Below are positions 17,964-25,415 of a DNA stretch of 51,512 nt, one piece after another. A model generated the notes under the pieces. It was not told the DNA's origin. It saw only the letters and a program-made list of their open reading frames with translations, and ran no database searches. Within the stretch, counting starts at the first letter, position 1. Every line of letters begins with the position of its first letter. This stretch comes from an uncultured Prevotellaceae bacterium (GTDB lineage Bacteria; Bacteroidota; Bacteroidia; Bacteroidales; Bacteroidaceae). The stretch spans positions 1 through 51,512 of the forward strand of contig CADCCB010000028.1 of the NCBI GenBank assembly GCA_902799905.1, written 5' to 3'. The translations under genes were made by a program, and so were the position numbers.

Positions 17964-19532
17964 TTACCTTTTCTTTCCCGTCATCGTGATGAGCGGGATG
18001 AGCATCTCCTCCATCGAGATGCCTCCATGCTGGAAGGTGTCCTTATAGTAACTGACGTAGTAGTTATAGTTGTTGGGATAGGCGAAAAACGAGTCGCCCG
18101 TGGCAAACACATAACTCGTAGAGAGGTTGGGGGAGGGCAGTTCGGCCTGTGCAGGATCCTTGATGACGAAGAGGTCCTTCGAGTCATAACTCAAGTTCTT
18201 GCCCAGTTTGTAGCGCAAGTTGGTATTTGTGTTGCGGTCGCCCACAATCTTCACTGGCTGTGTACAACGAATGCTGCCGTGGTCTGTTGTCACGATGATG
18301 TGGTAGTCGGTTTGTGCCAGTTGACGGAAGAAGTCGGCAATGACCGAGTGGCGGAACCACGACAGGGTGATGCTGCGGTAGGCCGACTCGTTGTTGGCCA
18401 GTTCGCGCACCATGCGGCTCTCCGTGCGGGCATGGCTGAGCATGTCGATAAAGTTGAAGACCACCACGTTGAGATCGTTCTTCTGCAGCGTCTTCAGTTG
18501 TTGAATCAGTTTCTCTGCCTCGTTGGAGGTATTGATCTTGGTGTACGAGAAGGTGTCGTGGCGGCGGTAGCGTTCAATCTGTGTCCTGATGAGTGGTGCC
18601 TCGTTCAGGTTCTTGCCCTCCTCCTCGTCCTCATCGACCCACAAGTCTGGAAACATCGCCGCGATCTTGTTGGGCATCAGTCCTGAGAAAATGGCGTTAC
18701 GGGCATACTGCGTGGCTGTGGGCAGGATGGAGCAATAGAGGTCTTCATCGATGGTGAACTGGTCACCAATCTCCTGTGCCAGCATGCGCCACTGGTCGTA
18801 GCGGAAGTTGTCCATTACCACAAGGAACACCTTCTTGCCTTCGTTGAGCAGGGGGAACACCTTCTTCTTGAATATCTCTGGCGACAAGATGGGGCGGTCA
18901 GTCTCTTTTGCAGTGGGCGAAAGCGATGCCACCCAGTCCAGATAGTTCTTCTTGATGTACTTTGCGAAGCCCAGGTTGGCCTCCTCCTTCTGCATGGCCA
19001 GCATCTCCGTCATCTGCGAGTCGGTACTGCTCAACTGCAGTTCCCAGTGCACCAGTTGCTTGTAGACGGCAGTCCAGTCTCTCCATGTGCGGCAGTCCAT
19101 GATTTGCAGGGCAATCTGTTGGAACTGCTGTTGGTAGCGGCTCTGCGTCACCTCAGTCTCTATCTCGCGGCGGTGGATGTTCTTCTTCAGCGTCAGCAGT
19201 ATCTGGTTGGGGTTGACGGGCTTGATCAGGTAGTCGGCAATTTTCTGTCCAATGGCCTGTTCCATGATGTTCTCCTCTTCGCTCTTGGTGACCATCACGA
19301 CAGGAGTGGCTGGTGCTATCTGCTTGATGCGATGCAGTGTTTCCAGTCCGCTCAGACCAGGCATCTGCTCGTCGAGTAGCACCAGGTCGAACGACCGTTC
19401 GCTGCACAGGTCGATGGCATCGGTGCCGTTGCTGGCGCACGTCACCTCGTAGCCTTTTTTCTCTAGGAAGATGATGTGGGCTTTCAGCAGTTCCACCTCA
19501 TCGTCTACCCATAATAGTTGTCCATTTGTCAT
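17964..19532 (-). CDS. porX: T9SS response regulator PorX (receiver plus PglZ domain)
   Basis: Controls the type IX secretion system. The receiver domain (residues 1-120) has the acidic pair D10/D11, phosphoacceptor D54 in LVLLDEQMPG, T82 and K104. A helical linker follows, then a PglZ alkaline-phosphatase-like domain (about 210-522) with VVMDNFRYDQW and TTDHGS metal-binding segments. The total of 522 residues agrees with known PorX. The frame is open upstream to 19667, but the ATG at 19532 (MTNGQLLWVDDE) fits the family and avoids overlap with porW. Confidence 0.95.
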   Translation of the reverse strand: MTNGQLLWVDDEVELLKAHIIFLEKKGYEVTCASNGTDAIDLCSERSFDLVLLDEQMPGLSGLETLHRIKQIAPATPVVMVTKSEEENIMEQAIGQKIADYLIKPVNPNQILLTLKKNIHRREIETEVTQSRYQQQFQQIALQIMDCRTWRDWTAVYKQLVHWELQLSSTDSQMTEMLAMQKEEANLGFAKYIKKNYLDWVASLSPTAKETDRPILSPEIFKKKVFPLLNEGKKVFLVVMDNFRYDQWRMLAQEIGDQFTIDEDLYCSILPTATQYARNAIFSGLMPNKIAAMFPDLWVDEDEEEGKNLNEAPLIRTQIERYRRHDTFSYTKINTSNEAEKLIQQLKTLQKNDLNVVVFNFIDMLSHARTESRMVRELANNESAYRSITLSWFRHSVIADFFRQLAQTDYHIIVTTDHGSIRCTQPVKIVGDRNTNTNLRYKLGKNLSYDSKDLFVIKDPAQAELPSPNLSTSYVFATGDSFFAYPNNYNYYVSYYKDTFQHGGISMEEMLIPLITMTGKKR

Positions 19533-19548
19533 ATCGTCTCTGTTCTTT

Positions 19549-22482
19549 TTACCAGAAGTCCGGATCGAAGTCGAAGCCGCCGTTAGTGGCAGGAGGTGCG
19601 GTGTTGCTCTCAGGGTCTTCCGTGTCCTCCTGATCCTCTTCGTCCTCCTGATCTTCAGGTTCCACATAGGGCGGGATATTCAGCAGTTCCTCGTCGCTGA
19701 TCTTCAGCGGCAGGAAGGTATGCTCGTAGAAGGCATCGTAGTCCATATAACTGTAGCGTGTGCCAATGAGCGACAGGTTATGCTCGCTGATGACGATGCT
19801 ACGGCATTGCTGGAGAATCTTTGCCATCTCTTCCGAGGCGTAGAGTTGACGGGCATACTGCAAGGCCTCGTCGAAGTTGAGGAAGCCTTGGATGCGCATG
19901 CGATGGAAGCCCTGTTCACGTTCTATCTCCAGGTCGAAGTTCCTGACGAGGAAGTTGGAGAAGTTGAAACGGGCCATCTCGTATAGCAGTTGGTTCTCGT
20001 TCACCGAGTCAGGCTGATAGACCAGCAGGAAGAGGAAAGGCGTGTCGCGTTCGGCCGACAGCGTGTCTGTGCCCAGCGAGTCTTGGTCTATGCTCATGTC
20101 GCGGCGTGCCCATACGGCATCCAGGTCGAAGGTGCCTCCATGCAGCGTGCGCCCTTCCTGTATACCTTTGAGGATCATACCGGCCATCTCTGTCACTTCG
20201 CTCTGCGGGTATTTCTCCACCACGGTCTTCAGTTCTGCGATGCAGCCCTTGGCATCGCCTTGGTTCAGCAGGCTGAGGCCGTTGATGAACAAGAACTTGG
20301 GACGGTTCTCTCCCAGCGGGAATCGCTCAGCTGAGAGTTGGGCGTTGGTTCTGATCTCCTGGTGACGGCTCTCCTTGAAGGCATCGTAGGTAGCCGCATA
20401 GATAGAGTCCTCGATATGTTCGCCGAAGCGTGCGTTCTCTTCGAAGTAAGGGTCGCTGAGCAGGATGGTCAGGTCGCTCTCGGGATAGTCGCTCTTCAAC
20501 TGTGCCAGACAGTTCTCTGCCATCTGTGTCTCGCCCATACGTGAGTAGAGCAGGAAGAGGTGGTACCATGCCTGGTCCATCTGTTCGAAGGTGGGGTAGT
20601 GGGCGGTTAGCCTGGTGAGTTGCTTCTCGGCCAAGCCGAAGTTTTCCAGTTTGTCCTTGAAGATGACGCCAGAGTGGAACAGGCCGTCCATGATGATCAG
20701 GTCGCTCTCTGCCTTCTGCTCCTCTGTGAATGGAATCTGTGCCAGGTAGTACTCGCGGTTGTGCGGGTCGTTAGCCAGAGTGTCTTCAGGAGCCTCGGCG
20801 GCAATGGAGTCGTTGCTTGCGATGGTGGTGTCTGTCAGACTGTCTGTTCTCTCCAGACCCTCTGGATTCTCTGTGTTGTCTGAATCTCCCAGATTGTTCA
20901 GATTGCCTACCACCGTCTTGTTGATGCGCTGCCAGTTGTCGGCGTTCTCACGCTTACCCCATTGCTTCTGGAAGGTCTGCTTGCCCTGATTGACGGTCAT
21001 CTGGTTGTAGAAGTACCACTGGCCGTTGGATCCGGCTGTTGGCTGTTGGCTGTTGGCTGTTGGCCTTTGGTTGCGGTTGCCTGTGGCTCTCTGCTTCTGC
21101 TGTACTGCCTCCACCTCGGCCTCACGGGCCTTGTCGCGCTCTTCCTTCTCTTTCTTCTTCAGCGCCTCAATGACGCGGTCGATGGCTGCCAGACGGTCTT
21201 CCTCCGACATATTGGCCAGTTCCTGCAGCGAGTCCTGCAGATGGACGGCATCGGTGTAGGGCACCAGTTCGTCGAGCACCTTCGAGCGCTTTGACAGTTG
21301 CTCGTAGTCGTCCCGTTCCTTGTCCAACAGTCCGATGGCCTCTCCGTAGCAGCGCTGTGCGTCGTTGTATTTCTCTTTATCCCAGTATAGTCCGCCCAGT
21401 TTCAGCAGCAGCACGCCTTTCTCGATGCCGTTGCGTGTCGATTTCTCGTTACCTTTCTCATAGGCGCCGATGGCCTGTAGCGTGTCGCGTTGCATCAGGT
21501 AGATATTGCCGATGGCATAGTAGACCTGATCCAGATAGTCCTTGTTGTTGTCAGAGGCCGCCATGCGTTTCAGCCGGGCTATCATCTTCTTGCCATTGCC
21601 CTGGGCCATCACCTCTGTCTGGGCGATGCGGGCGTTGAACTCCAGTTCGTAGGGCGGGTTCTGTCGGATGGCTTTCTGGTAGGCCTTGTAGGCTTCCTGC
21701 CTGTTGCCTAATGCGCTCTGCAACTGTCCCATCAGGAACCATTCGCGGGCTTTCTGTGTCTTGCGGTGCTCGTGTCTGATGGTGTTTCTCAGGTAGGGTA
21801 TAGCCTGCTGGTATTCGCCTGTCCGCACGTAGTAGTCGGCCATGGTGCCGTCCCAGTCGTTCTGGGCTCGGTAGTGTATGGAGTCGCGTCGCTGGTTGCG
21901 TATCACGTCCTCGGCATCGTAGAGCCAGTCCAGTTCGATGTAGCAGCGTGCCAGCCATGCACGTGCCATTGCCATCTGCATGGGTTGTGTCTGGTAGAGC
22001 CGTGACATATAACTGAAGGTGGCGGCAGCCTCGTCGAAGTCGCCCTTCTGAAACTGTGCCTTACCCATCAGCAGCCATGCCTTCCATAGGAATGGGTTGT
22101 ATTCCTTGCGTCCCAGCCACTCCTTGTCCTTTTCCGTCTTGCGGCGTGACTTCTTCCATTCGGGTTTGGCCTTGATGCTGTGCAGTTTGATGGTCTTCTC
22201 CATCTTCTCCACCGTGCGGTCGAAGTTGCTCTTGCCCAGCGTGCGGCTCTGCTTGTTGCCAACGGTATAGAGCGGCAGCATCTCGGTATAGTTGTCCTTG
22301 TTGCCCTTCTCCTGGGCCAGTGCCCCTTCCTTGTAGGCTTCCGAGCCGTTGTAGTAGGTGTTGTATCTGGCTGTGAACGACTGCCAGGCGCGGCTTTTGG
22401 CCGTATTCTTATGCGCAGAGCATCCTGCCATCAGCACGCTGACGGCCACCAATAGTCCTACTATGTAGATACTTCTCCGCAT
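19549..22482 (-). CDS. porW: T9SS lipoprotein PorW/SprE
   Basis: A 977-residue outer-membrane-associated lipoprotein with many TPR-like helical repeats, needed for type IX secretion and gliding in relatives. Signal peptide MRRSIYIVGLLVAVSVLMAG with lipidated Cys21. TPR-type stretches include AWLLMGKAQFQKGDFDEAAA and YYAIGNIYLMQRDTLQAIGA. Around residues 470-484 there is a low-complexity insert (RPTANSQQPTAGSNG) written by a heptamer array. The C-terminus is strongly acidic (EPEDQEDEEDQEDTEDPE). It directly precedes porX, 16 bp away. Confidence 0.92.
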   Translation of the reverse strand: MRRSIYIVGLLVAVSVLMAGCSAHKNTAKSRAWQSFTARYNTYYNGSEAYKEGALAQEKGNKDNYTEMLPLYTVGNKQSRTLGKSNFDRTVEKMEKTIKLHSIKAKPEWKKSRRKTEKDKEWLGRKEYNPFLWKAWLLMGKAQFQKGDFDEAAATFSYMSRLYQTQPMQMAMARAWLARCYIELDWLYDAEDVIRNQRRDSIHYRAQNDWDGTMADYYVRTGEYQQAIPYLRNTIRHEHRKTQKAREWFLMGQLQSALGNRQEAYKAYQKAIRQNPPYELEFNARIAQTEVMAQGNGKKMIARLKRMAASDNNKDYLDQVYYAIGNIYLMQRDTLQAIGAYEKGNEKSTRNGIEKGVLLLKLGGLYWDKEKYNDAQRCYGEAIGLLDKERDDYEQLSKRSKVLDELVPYTDAVHLQDSLQELANMSEEDRLAAIDRVIEALKKKEKEERDKAREAEVEAVQQKQRATGNRNQRPTANSQQPTAGSNGQWYFYNQMTVNQGKQTFQKQWGKRENADNWQRINKTVVGNLNNLGDSDNTENPEGLERTDSLTDTTIASNDSIAAEAPEDTLANDPHNREYYLAQIPFTEEQKAESDLIIMDGLFHSGVIFKDKLENFGLAEKQLTRLTAHYPTFEQMDQAWYHLFLLYSRMGETQMAENCLAQLKSDYPESDLTILLSDPYFEENARFGEHIEDSIYAATYDAFKESRHQEIRTNAQLSAERFPLGENRPKFLFINGLSLLNQGDAKGCIAELKTVVEKYPQSEVTEMAGMILKGIQEGRTLHGGTFDLDAVWARRDMSIDQDSLGTDTLSAERDTPFLFLLVYQPDSVNENQLLYEMARFNFSNFLVRNFDLEIEREQGFHRMRIQGFLNFDEALQYARQLYASEEMAKILQQCRSIVISEHNLSLIGTRYSYMDYDAFYEHTFLPLKISDEELLNIPPYVEPEDQEDEEDQEDTEDPESNTAPPATNGGFDFDPDFW
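21034..21068. repeat. Five-unit heptamer array inside porW (GGCTGTT)
   Basis: GGCTGTT four times at 21034, 21041, 21048 and 21055, then GGCCTTT at 21062. It encodes the Asn/Gln/Pro/Ala-rich linker of PorW. Unlike the lower-scoring arrays, the first four units are perfect. Confidence 0.9.
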
Positions 22483-22504
22483 AATACCTCTTATTTCTTA
22501 ACTC

Positions 22505-22714
22505 TCAACTCTTCAGTTTATTGCCTTCTTTGCGCTTTTTCTCCTCAAGAAGGCACGCAATTTTGCATTCGCCGGAGTCCTTGCTGCTACACGAGGCACA
22601 GTCATGGGCCTCGACCACGGGTGTGTCAGTACCACCCTTGGTCAACATCGAGGCTACTGCGGCGATGATGCCCAGCACAACCAGCGACCCTATGCATATC
22701 AGAGCAAATTCCAT
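22505..22714 (-). CDS. Small Cys-rich single-pass membrane protein
   Basis: 69 residues starting at the ATG at 22714 (MEFALICIGSLVVLGIIAAV), one N-terminal membrane helix, then a cytoplasmic tail with CASC, GEC and KIAC and a Lys-rich end. The frame continues upstream to 22792, but that part is the 83-bp repeat and gives a peptide (SVAPLGESEQ) also found inside the cca gene, so the shorter start is chosen. The four tail Cys could bind metal. Function not known; it lies between aroA and porW. Confidence 0.7.
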   Translation of the reverse strand: MEFALICIGSLVVLGIIAAVASMLTKGGTDTPVVEAHDCASCSSKDSGECKIACLLEEKKRKEGNKLKS

Positions 22715-22723
22715 GTTATCAAA

Positions 22724-22889
22724 GGCGGTAGCCGCTCGAGCTTGCTCGCTTTCACCAAGCGGAGCGACTGAAAGAAATTTTTCACTTTTCACTATTCACT
22801 TTTCCCGGCGGTAGCCGCTCGAGCTTGCTCGCTTTCACCAAGCGGAGCGACTGAAAGAAATTTTTCACTTTTCACTATTCACTTTTCCC
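22724..22889. repeat. Perfect tandem duplication of an 83-bp palindromic element
   Basis: Two identical 83-bp copies, 22724-22806 and 22807-22889. Each starts with the palindrome GCGGTAGCCGC, continues through a CGCTT...AAGCG hairpin, and ends with four heptamers (TTTTCAC, TTTTCAC, TATTCAC, TTTTCCC). The second copy supplies the last codons and stop of aroA. The first 60 or so bases recur at 39578-39639 inside cca. Confidence 0.95.
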
Positions 22890-24143
22890 TTCAATGGCGA
22901 AGCCCGCTTTTTCCAGATCCTCCCAGAAGCGAGGGTACGACTTGGTGACTACCTGCGGGTTGTTGATGCTGATGGGCATCTTCAGCGCCATGGGGGCGAA
23001 GGCCAGTGCCATGCGGTGATCCTCGTAGGTGTCTATTGAGGTTGGAGGTTGGAGGTTGGAGGTTTGAGATTTCTTCTCGTCCCAACTCAGTTCGCTGTTG
23101 TTGCGGTCTTCCAGCATATAGCCCAGTTTGGCCAGTTCGGCCTTCAGGGCCACTATACGGTCGGTCTCCTTGATCTTCAGGGTCTGCAGGCCACTGAAGT
23201 GGAAGGGCACCCCCATGGCACAGCAAGTGCAGACAAAGGTCTGCGCCAGGTCGGGCATGTTGGTGAAGTCGTACTCCAGATGGGACACGATGTTGTTGCT
23301 CTTACGCAGCGTCACCAGCGTGGGCTTTCCTGGCTTCTTGGAGGCGAAGGTGGTCTTCACGCCCAGGAGGCTGAACAGATAGCGCAGGCCAGAGTCGCCC
23401 TGCTTCGAGCCGTCCATCAGGCCTTCCAATCGTATTTCCGCCTCAGGATCGTCGCTCAGGGCCACCATCTCGTACCAGTAACTAGCCGCACTCCAGTCGT
23501 TCTCTATATAATAGTTTCGCGACACGTAGGGCTTTGGCTCTACCGTGATGGTGTCCACCGATGTCCATTCGGCATCGGCTCCGAACTCCCTCATCGTCCA
23601 TAGCGTCAGGTCGATGTAGGGACGTGAGATGATGTCGCCAGTCAGTCGGAGTGTCAACCCCTTGCGGAGCACAGGACCAATCAGCAGCAAGGCCGATATG
23701 TACTGTGAACTGACGTTGCCCGCAATCTCCAGTTCGCCACCCTCCAGGTTCTGACCGTTGATGCGCAGAGGCGGAAAGCCCGTATCCCCCTCGTAGCAGA
23801 TGTCGGCTCCCAGATGGCGCAGGGCATCCACCAGCACCTTGATGGGACGGTGCTTCATGCGTTCCGTACCCGTCAGTACATGGTTGCCGCTGTTCGTTGC
23901 CGAAAGATAGGCCGTCATAAACCGCATGGCTGTGCCTGCCGCTTTGATGTTGATCACTTCGGGCATCTGCTCCAAAGCACGGATGATGACTTCCGTGTCG
24001 TCGCAGTCGCTCAGGTTGTCAGGCAGGATGTTGCCTCCGGATAGGGCGTAGATAATCAGTGCCCTGTTTGATATACTCTTTGAGGCAGGCAGTTTGATGT
24101 CTGCCCTCAGTTGTTTCGCTCCAGTAATGGTGTATGTTGTCAT
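22875..24143 (-). CDS. aroA: 3-phosphoshikimate 1-carboxyvinyltransferase (EPSP synthase)
   Basis: Joins phosphoenolpyruvate to shikimate 3-phosphate in chorismate synthesis. 422 residues. Landmarks are LPASKSISNRALIIYAL near the N-terminus, GTAMRFMTAYLS, and IDTYEDHRMALAFAP near the end. Residues about 359-370 (SQTSNLQPPTSI) form an extra loop written by a heptamer array. The final residues EGKSE and the stop lie inside the second 83-bp repeat copy, so the natural 3' end was probably replaced. First gene of the leftward porW-porX string. Confidence 0.96.
   Translation of the reverse strand: MTTYTITGAKQLRADIKLPASKSISNRALIIYALSGGNILPDNLSDCDDTEVIIRALEQMPEVINIKAAGTAMRFMTAYLSATNSGNHVLTGTERMKHRPIKVLVDALRHLGADICYEGDTGFPPLRINGQNLEGGELEIAGNVSSQYISALLLIGPVLRKGLTLRLTGDIISRPYIDLTLWTMREFGADAEWTSVDTITVEPKPYVSRNYYIENDWSAASYWYEMVALSDDPEAEIRLEGLMDGSKQGDSGLRYLFSLLGVKTTFASKKPGKPTLVTLRKSNNIVSHLEYDFTNMPDLAQTFVCTCCAMGVPFHFSGLQTLKIKETDRIVALKAELAKLGYMLEDRNNSELSWDEKKSQTSNLQPPTSIDTYEDHRMALAFAPMALKMPISINNPQVVTKSYPRFWEDLEKAGFAIEGKSE
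23035..23069. repeat. Five-unit heptamer array inside aroA (TTGGAGG)
   Basis: ATTGAGG, TTGGAGG three times, TTTGAGA in exact 7-base steps. On the coding strand it writes SNLQPPTSI just before the conserved IDTYEDHRM motif. Confidence 0.85.
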
Positions 24144-24151
24144 ATTATCGG

Positions 24152-24183
24152 CAAAGATACAACAAAAAATGCAAGGCTACAAG
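24152..24183 (-). promoter_or_regulatory. Promoter for aroA
   Basis: On the minus strand a TATCTTTG -7 box (24159 to 24152) is preceded by CTTG 20 bp upstream. The box lies 8 bp from the aroA ATG, so the 5' leader would be very short or absent. Confidence 0.6.
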
Positions 24184-24210
24184 AAAAAAGGAAAAATAAT
24201 TCTTAAAAAA

Positions 24211-24242
24211 TTTGGCAGTTTCATAAAAACTACGTACCTTTG
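24211..24242 (+). promoter_or_regulatory. Promoter for the tRNA-Pro gene
   Basis: TTTG at 24211-24214, 20-bp spacer, TACCTTTG at 24235-24242, about 32 bp before the mature tRNA 5' end. Confidence 0.8.
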
Positions 24243-24273
24243 CAGCGCATTTTAAGAAAATGCACACAAGGAT

Positions 24274-24346
24274 CGGGATTTAGCGCAGTTGGTAGCGCAC
24301 ACGTCTGGGGGGCGCGAGGTCGCTGGTTCGAGTCCAGTAATCCCGA
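24274..24346 (+). tRNA. tRNA-Pro, anticodon GGG
   Basis: 73-nt cloverleaf: acceptor CGGGATT/AATCCCG, D stem GCGC/GCGC, anticodon loop CTGGGGG with GGG at positions 34-36, T loop TTCGAGT. The discriminator is A, and CCA is not encoded. The anticodon stem CACGT/GCGCG has one A-C mismatch and one G-U pair, slightly weaker than usual. It ends in a terminator 8 bp later and is alone in its transcript. Confidence 0.92.
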
Positions 24347-24353
24347 CAGAAAG

Positions 24354-24385
24354 GTGAGAAATCGAAAGGTTTCTCACTTTTTTTT
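24354..24385 (+). terminator. Terminator after tRNA-Pro
   Basis: GTGAGAAA and TTTCTCAC form an 8-bp stem with an 8-base loop, followed by a run of eight T. Confidence 0.9.
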
Positions 24386-24416
24386 GTTAAATAGTCACAT
24401 TTTTAAGGACCGATTG

Positions 24417-24447
24417 CTTGATTTTTAAAAAACTATTTGTAATTTCG
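24417..24447 (+). promoter_or_regulatory. Possible promoter for the zeta-like kinase gene
   Basis: CTTG at 24417-24420, 19-bp spacer, then TAATTTCG, which differs by one base from TAnnTTTG. It ends 8 bp before the ATG. Confidence 0.5.
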
Positions 24448-24455
24448 CTGCCGAT

Positions 24456-25031
24456 ATGAGCAAGAACCTATATATCATCAGCGGTTGCAATGGGGCAGGG
24501 AAGACCACGGCATCATACACGGTGCTTCCGGAAGTCCTTCATTGCAAGGAGTTTGTCAATGCTGATGAGATAGCGAAGGGCCTCTCTCCTTTCAATCCAG
24601 GAAGTGTTGCCATCGAAGCAGGGAGACTCATGTTACAAAGGATAGAATTCCTTTTAGAAAAGGAAGAAACATTCTCTTTAGAGACTACTCTCGCAACAAA
24701 GTCTTATGTTAACCTTGTACGGCGGGCTAAGGAAAAGGGGTATAGTGTTAAACTCCTGTTCTTTTGGCTTAACTCGCCAGAACTGGCTGTCAGACGCGTG
24801 GCAGAGCGAGTGGCAAAGGGCGGGCACGACATCAAAGAGCCGATTATCAGACGAAGATATGTTGCTGGAATCAAGAACCTCTTCAATCTTTTCATGAAAC
24901 AAGTGGACTACTGGGGCATCTATGACAATAGTGAGTATCCCCGTAAACAAATAGCGTGTGGAGGAAAGGTTGCAAAAAACATCATTTACGAAGAATCATT
25001 ATTTGCTAAAATACAGGACTATGTCAAATAA
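24456..25031 (+). CDS. Zeta-toxin-like P-loop kinase
   Basis: 191 residues with Walker A GCNGAGKT at 10-17, FVNADEIAKGLSPFNP, ETTLATKSY and GGHDIKEPIIRRRYVAGIKN. This set matches the zeta-toxin/AAA_33 kinases, whose studied members phosphorylate UDP-N-acetylglucosamine or other small molecules. Whether this one is toxic is not shown. A small downstream gene overlaps its end by 11 bp, so the two form a transcriptional pair, as toxin-antitoxin genes often do, though here the kinase comes first. Confidence 0.85.
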   Translation: MSKNLYIISGCNGAGKTTASYTVLPEVLHCKEFVNADEIAKGLSPFNPGSVAIEAGRLMLQRIEFLLEKEETFSLETTLATKSYVNLVRRAKEKGYSVKLLFFWLNSPELAVRRVAERVAKGGHDIKEPIIRRRYVAGIKNLFNLFMKQVDYWGIYDNSEYPRKQIACGGKVAKNIIYEESLFAKIQDYVK

Positions 25032-25182
25032 GGAAGTAAAGGATTTCTCCGAGATAGTAAGAAACGGTTTGGAGATAGCAGAAAGAAGGATGCTTGAAGA
25101 AAAAGCATTGCATGATGAGGATATTATCGTTTCCCCTGACGGTAAGACTTTTCAACGCATTCCCGCCAGACAACTTCTTTGA
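25021..25182 (+). CDS. Small acidic partner of the zeta-like kinase
   Basis: 53 residues from the ATG at 25021 (MSNKEVKDFSEIVRNGLEIA), overlapping the kinase stop by 11 bp in another frame. Mostly helical at the N-terminus, then DEDIIVSPDGKTFQRIPARQ. The tight overlap suggests translational coupling. It could be an antitoxin, but I recognise no antitoxin family. The frame is also open upstream to 24958, which is judged to be out-of-frame reading of the kinase. Confidence 0.65.
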   Translation: MSNKEVKDFSEIVRNGLEIAERRMLEEKALHDEDIIVSPDGKTFQRIPARQLL

Positions 25183-25222
25183 AATATGCACCGACTCAAT
25201 CTCTGAGCCAGTGCATATTTTA
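25182..25222 (+). terminator. Hairpin after the kinase pair
   Basis: AAATATGCAC and GTGCATATTT form a 10-bp perfect stem around 19 bases with an inner CTCA/TGAG stem. The flanking A and T runs would let it work in both directions, which suits the convergent genes. Confidence 0.65.
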
Positions 25223-25242
25223 ATGTTTCAAATATTCCAGAT

Positions 25243-25407
25243 TTAATCTTCCCACAACGAATGATGACTTCTTGACAAGGCCTCTCCTGCATCCACCTCA
25301 TCATTAGGGTCGTTGACAGGAACATCGAATTGTGAACTTGTCAGTATACCTTGTATCTTTATCTTTACCACATCGGTTTGTGGTACCATATATGGTTTCT
25401 TTTCCAT
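25243..25407 (-). CDS. 54-residue peptide downstream of the LRR gene
   Basis: A short frame: ATG at 25407, stop at 25243, 8 bp after the stop of the LRR gene. The sequence opens MEKKPYMVPQTDVVKIKIQG, has a polar middle (PVNDPNDEVDAGEALSR) and ends SRSHHSLWED. From memory, Bacteroidales genomes hold many such peptides, with a KxPxTxVV start and a SLW(D/E)D end, next to exported proteins; their role is not known to me. No signal peptide. The supporting facts are the conserved style and the tight spacing. Confidence 0.7.
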   Translation of the reverse strand: MEKKPYMVPQTDVVKIKIQGILTSSQFDVPVNDPNDEVDAGEALSRSHHSLWED

Positions 25408-25415
25408 ATCACACC

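Noticed and set aside
17904-18686. 260-codon + strand frame opposite porX
   Set aside because: porX is certain on the other strand; this frame is a shadow of its codons.
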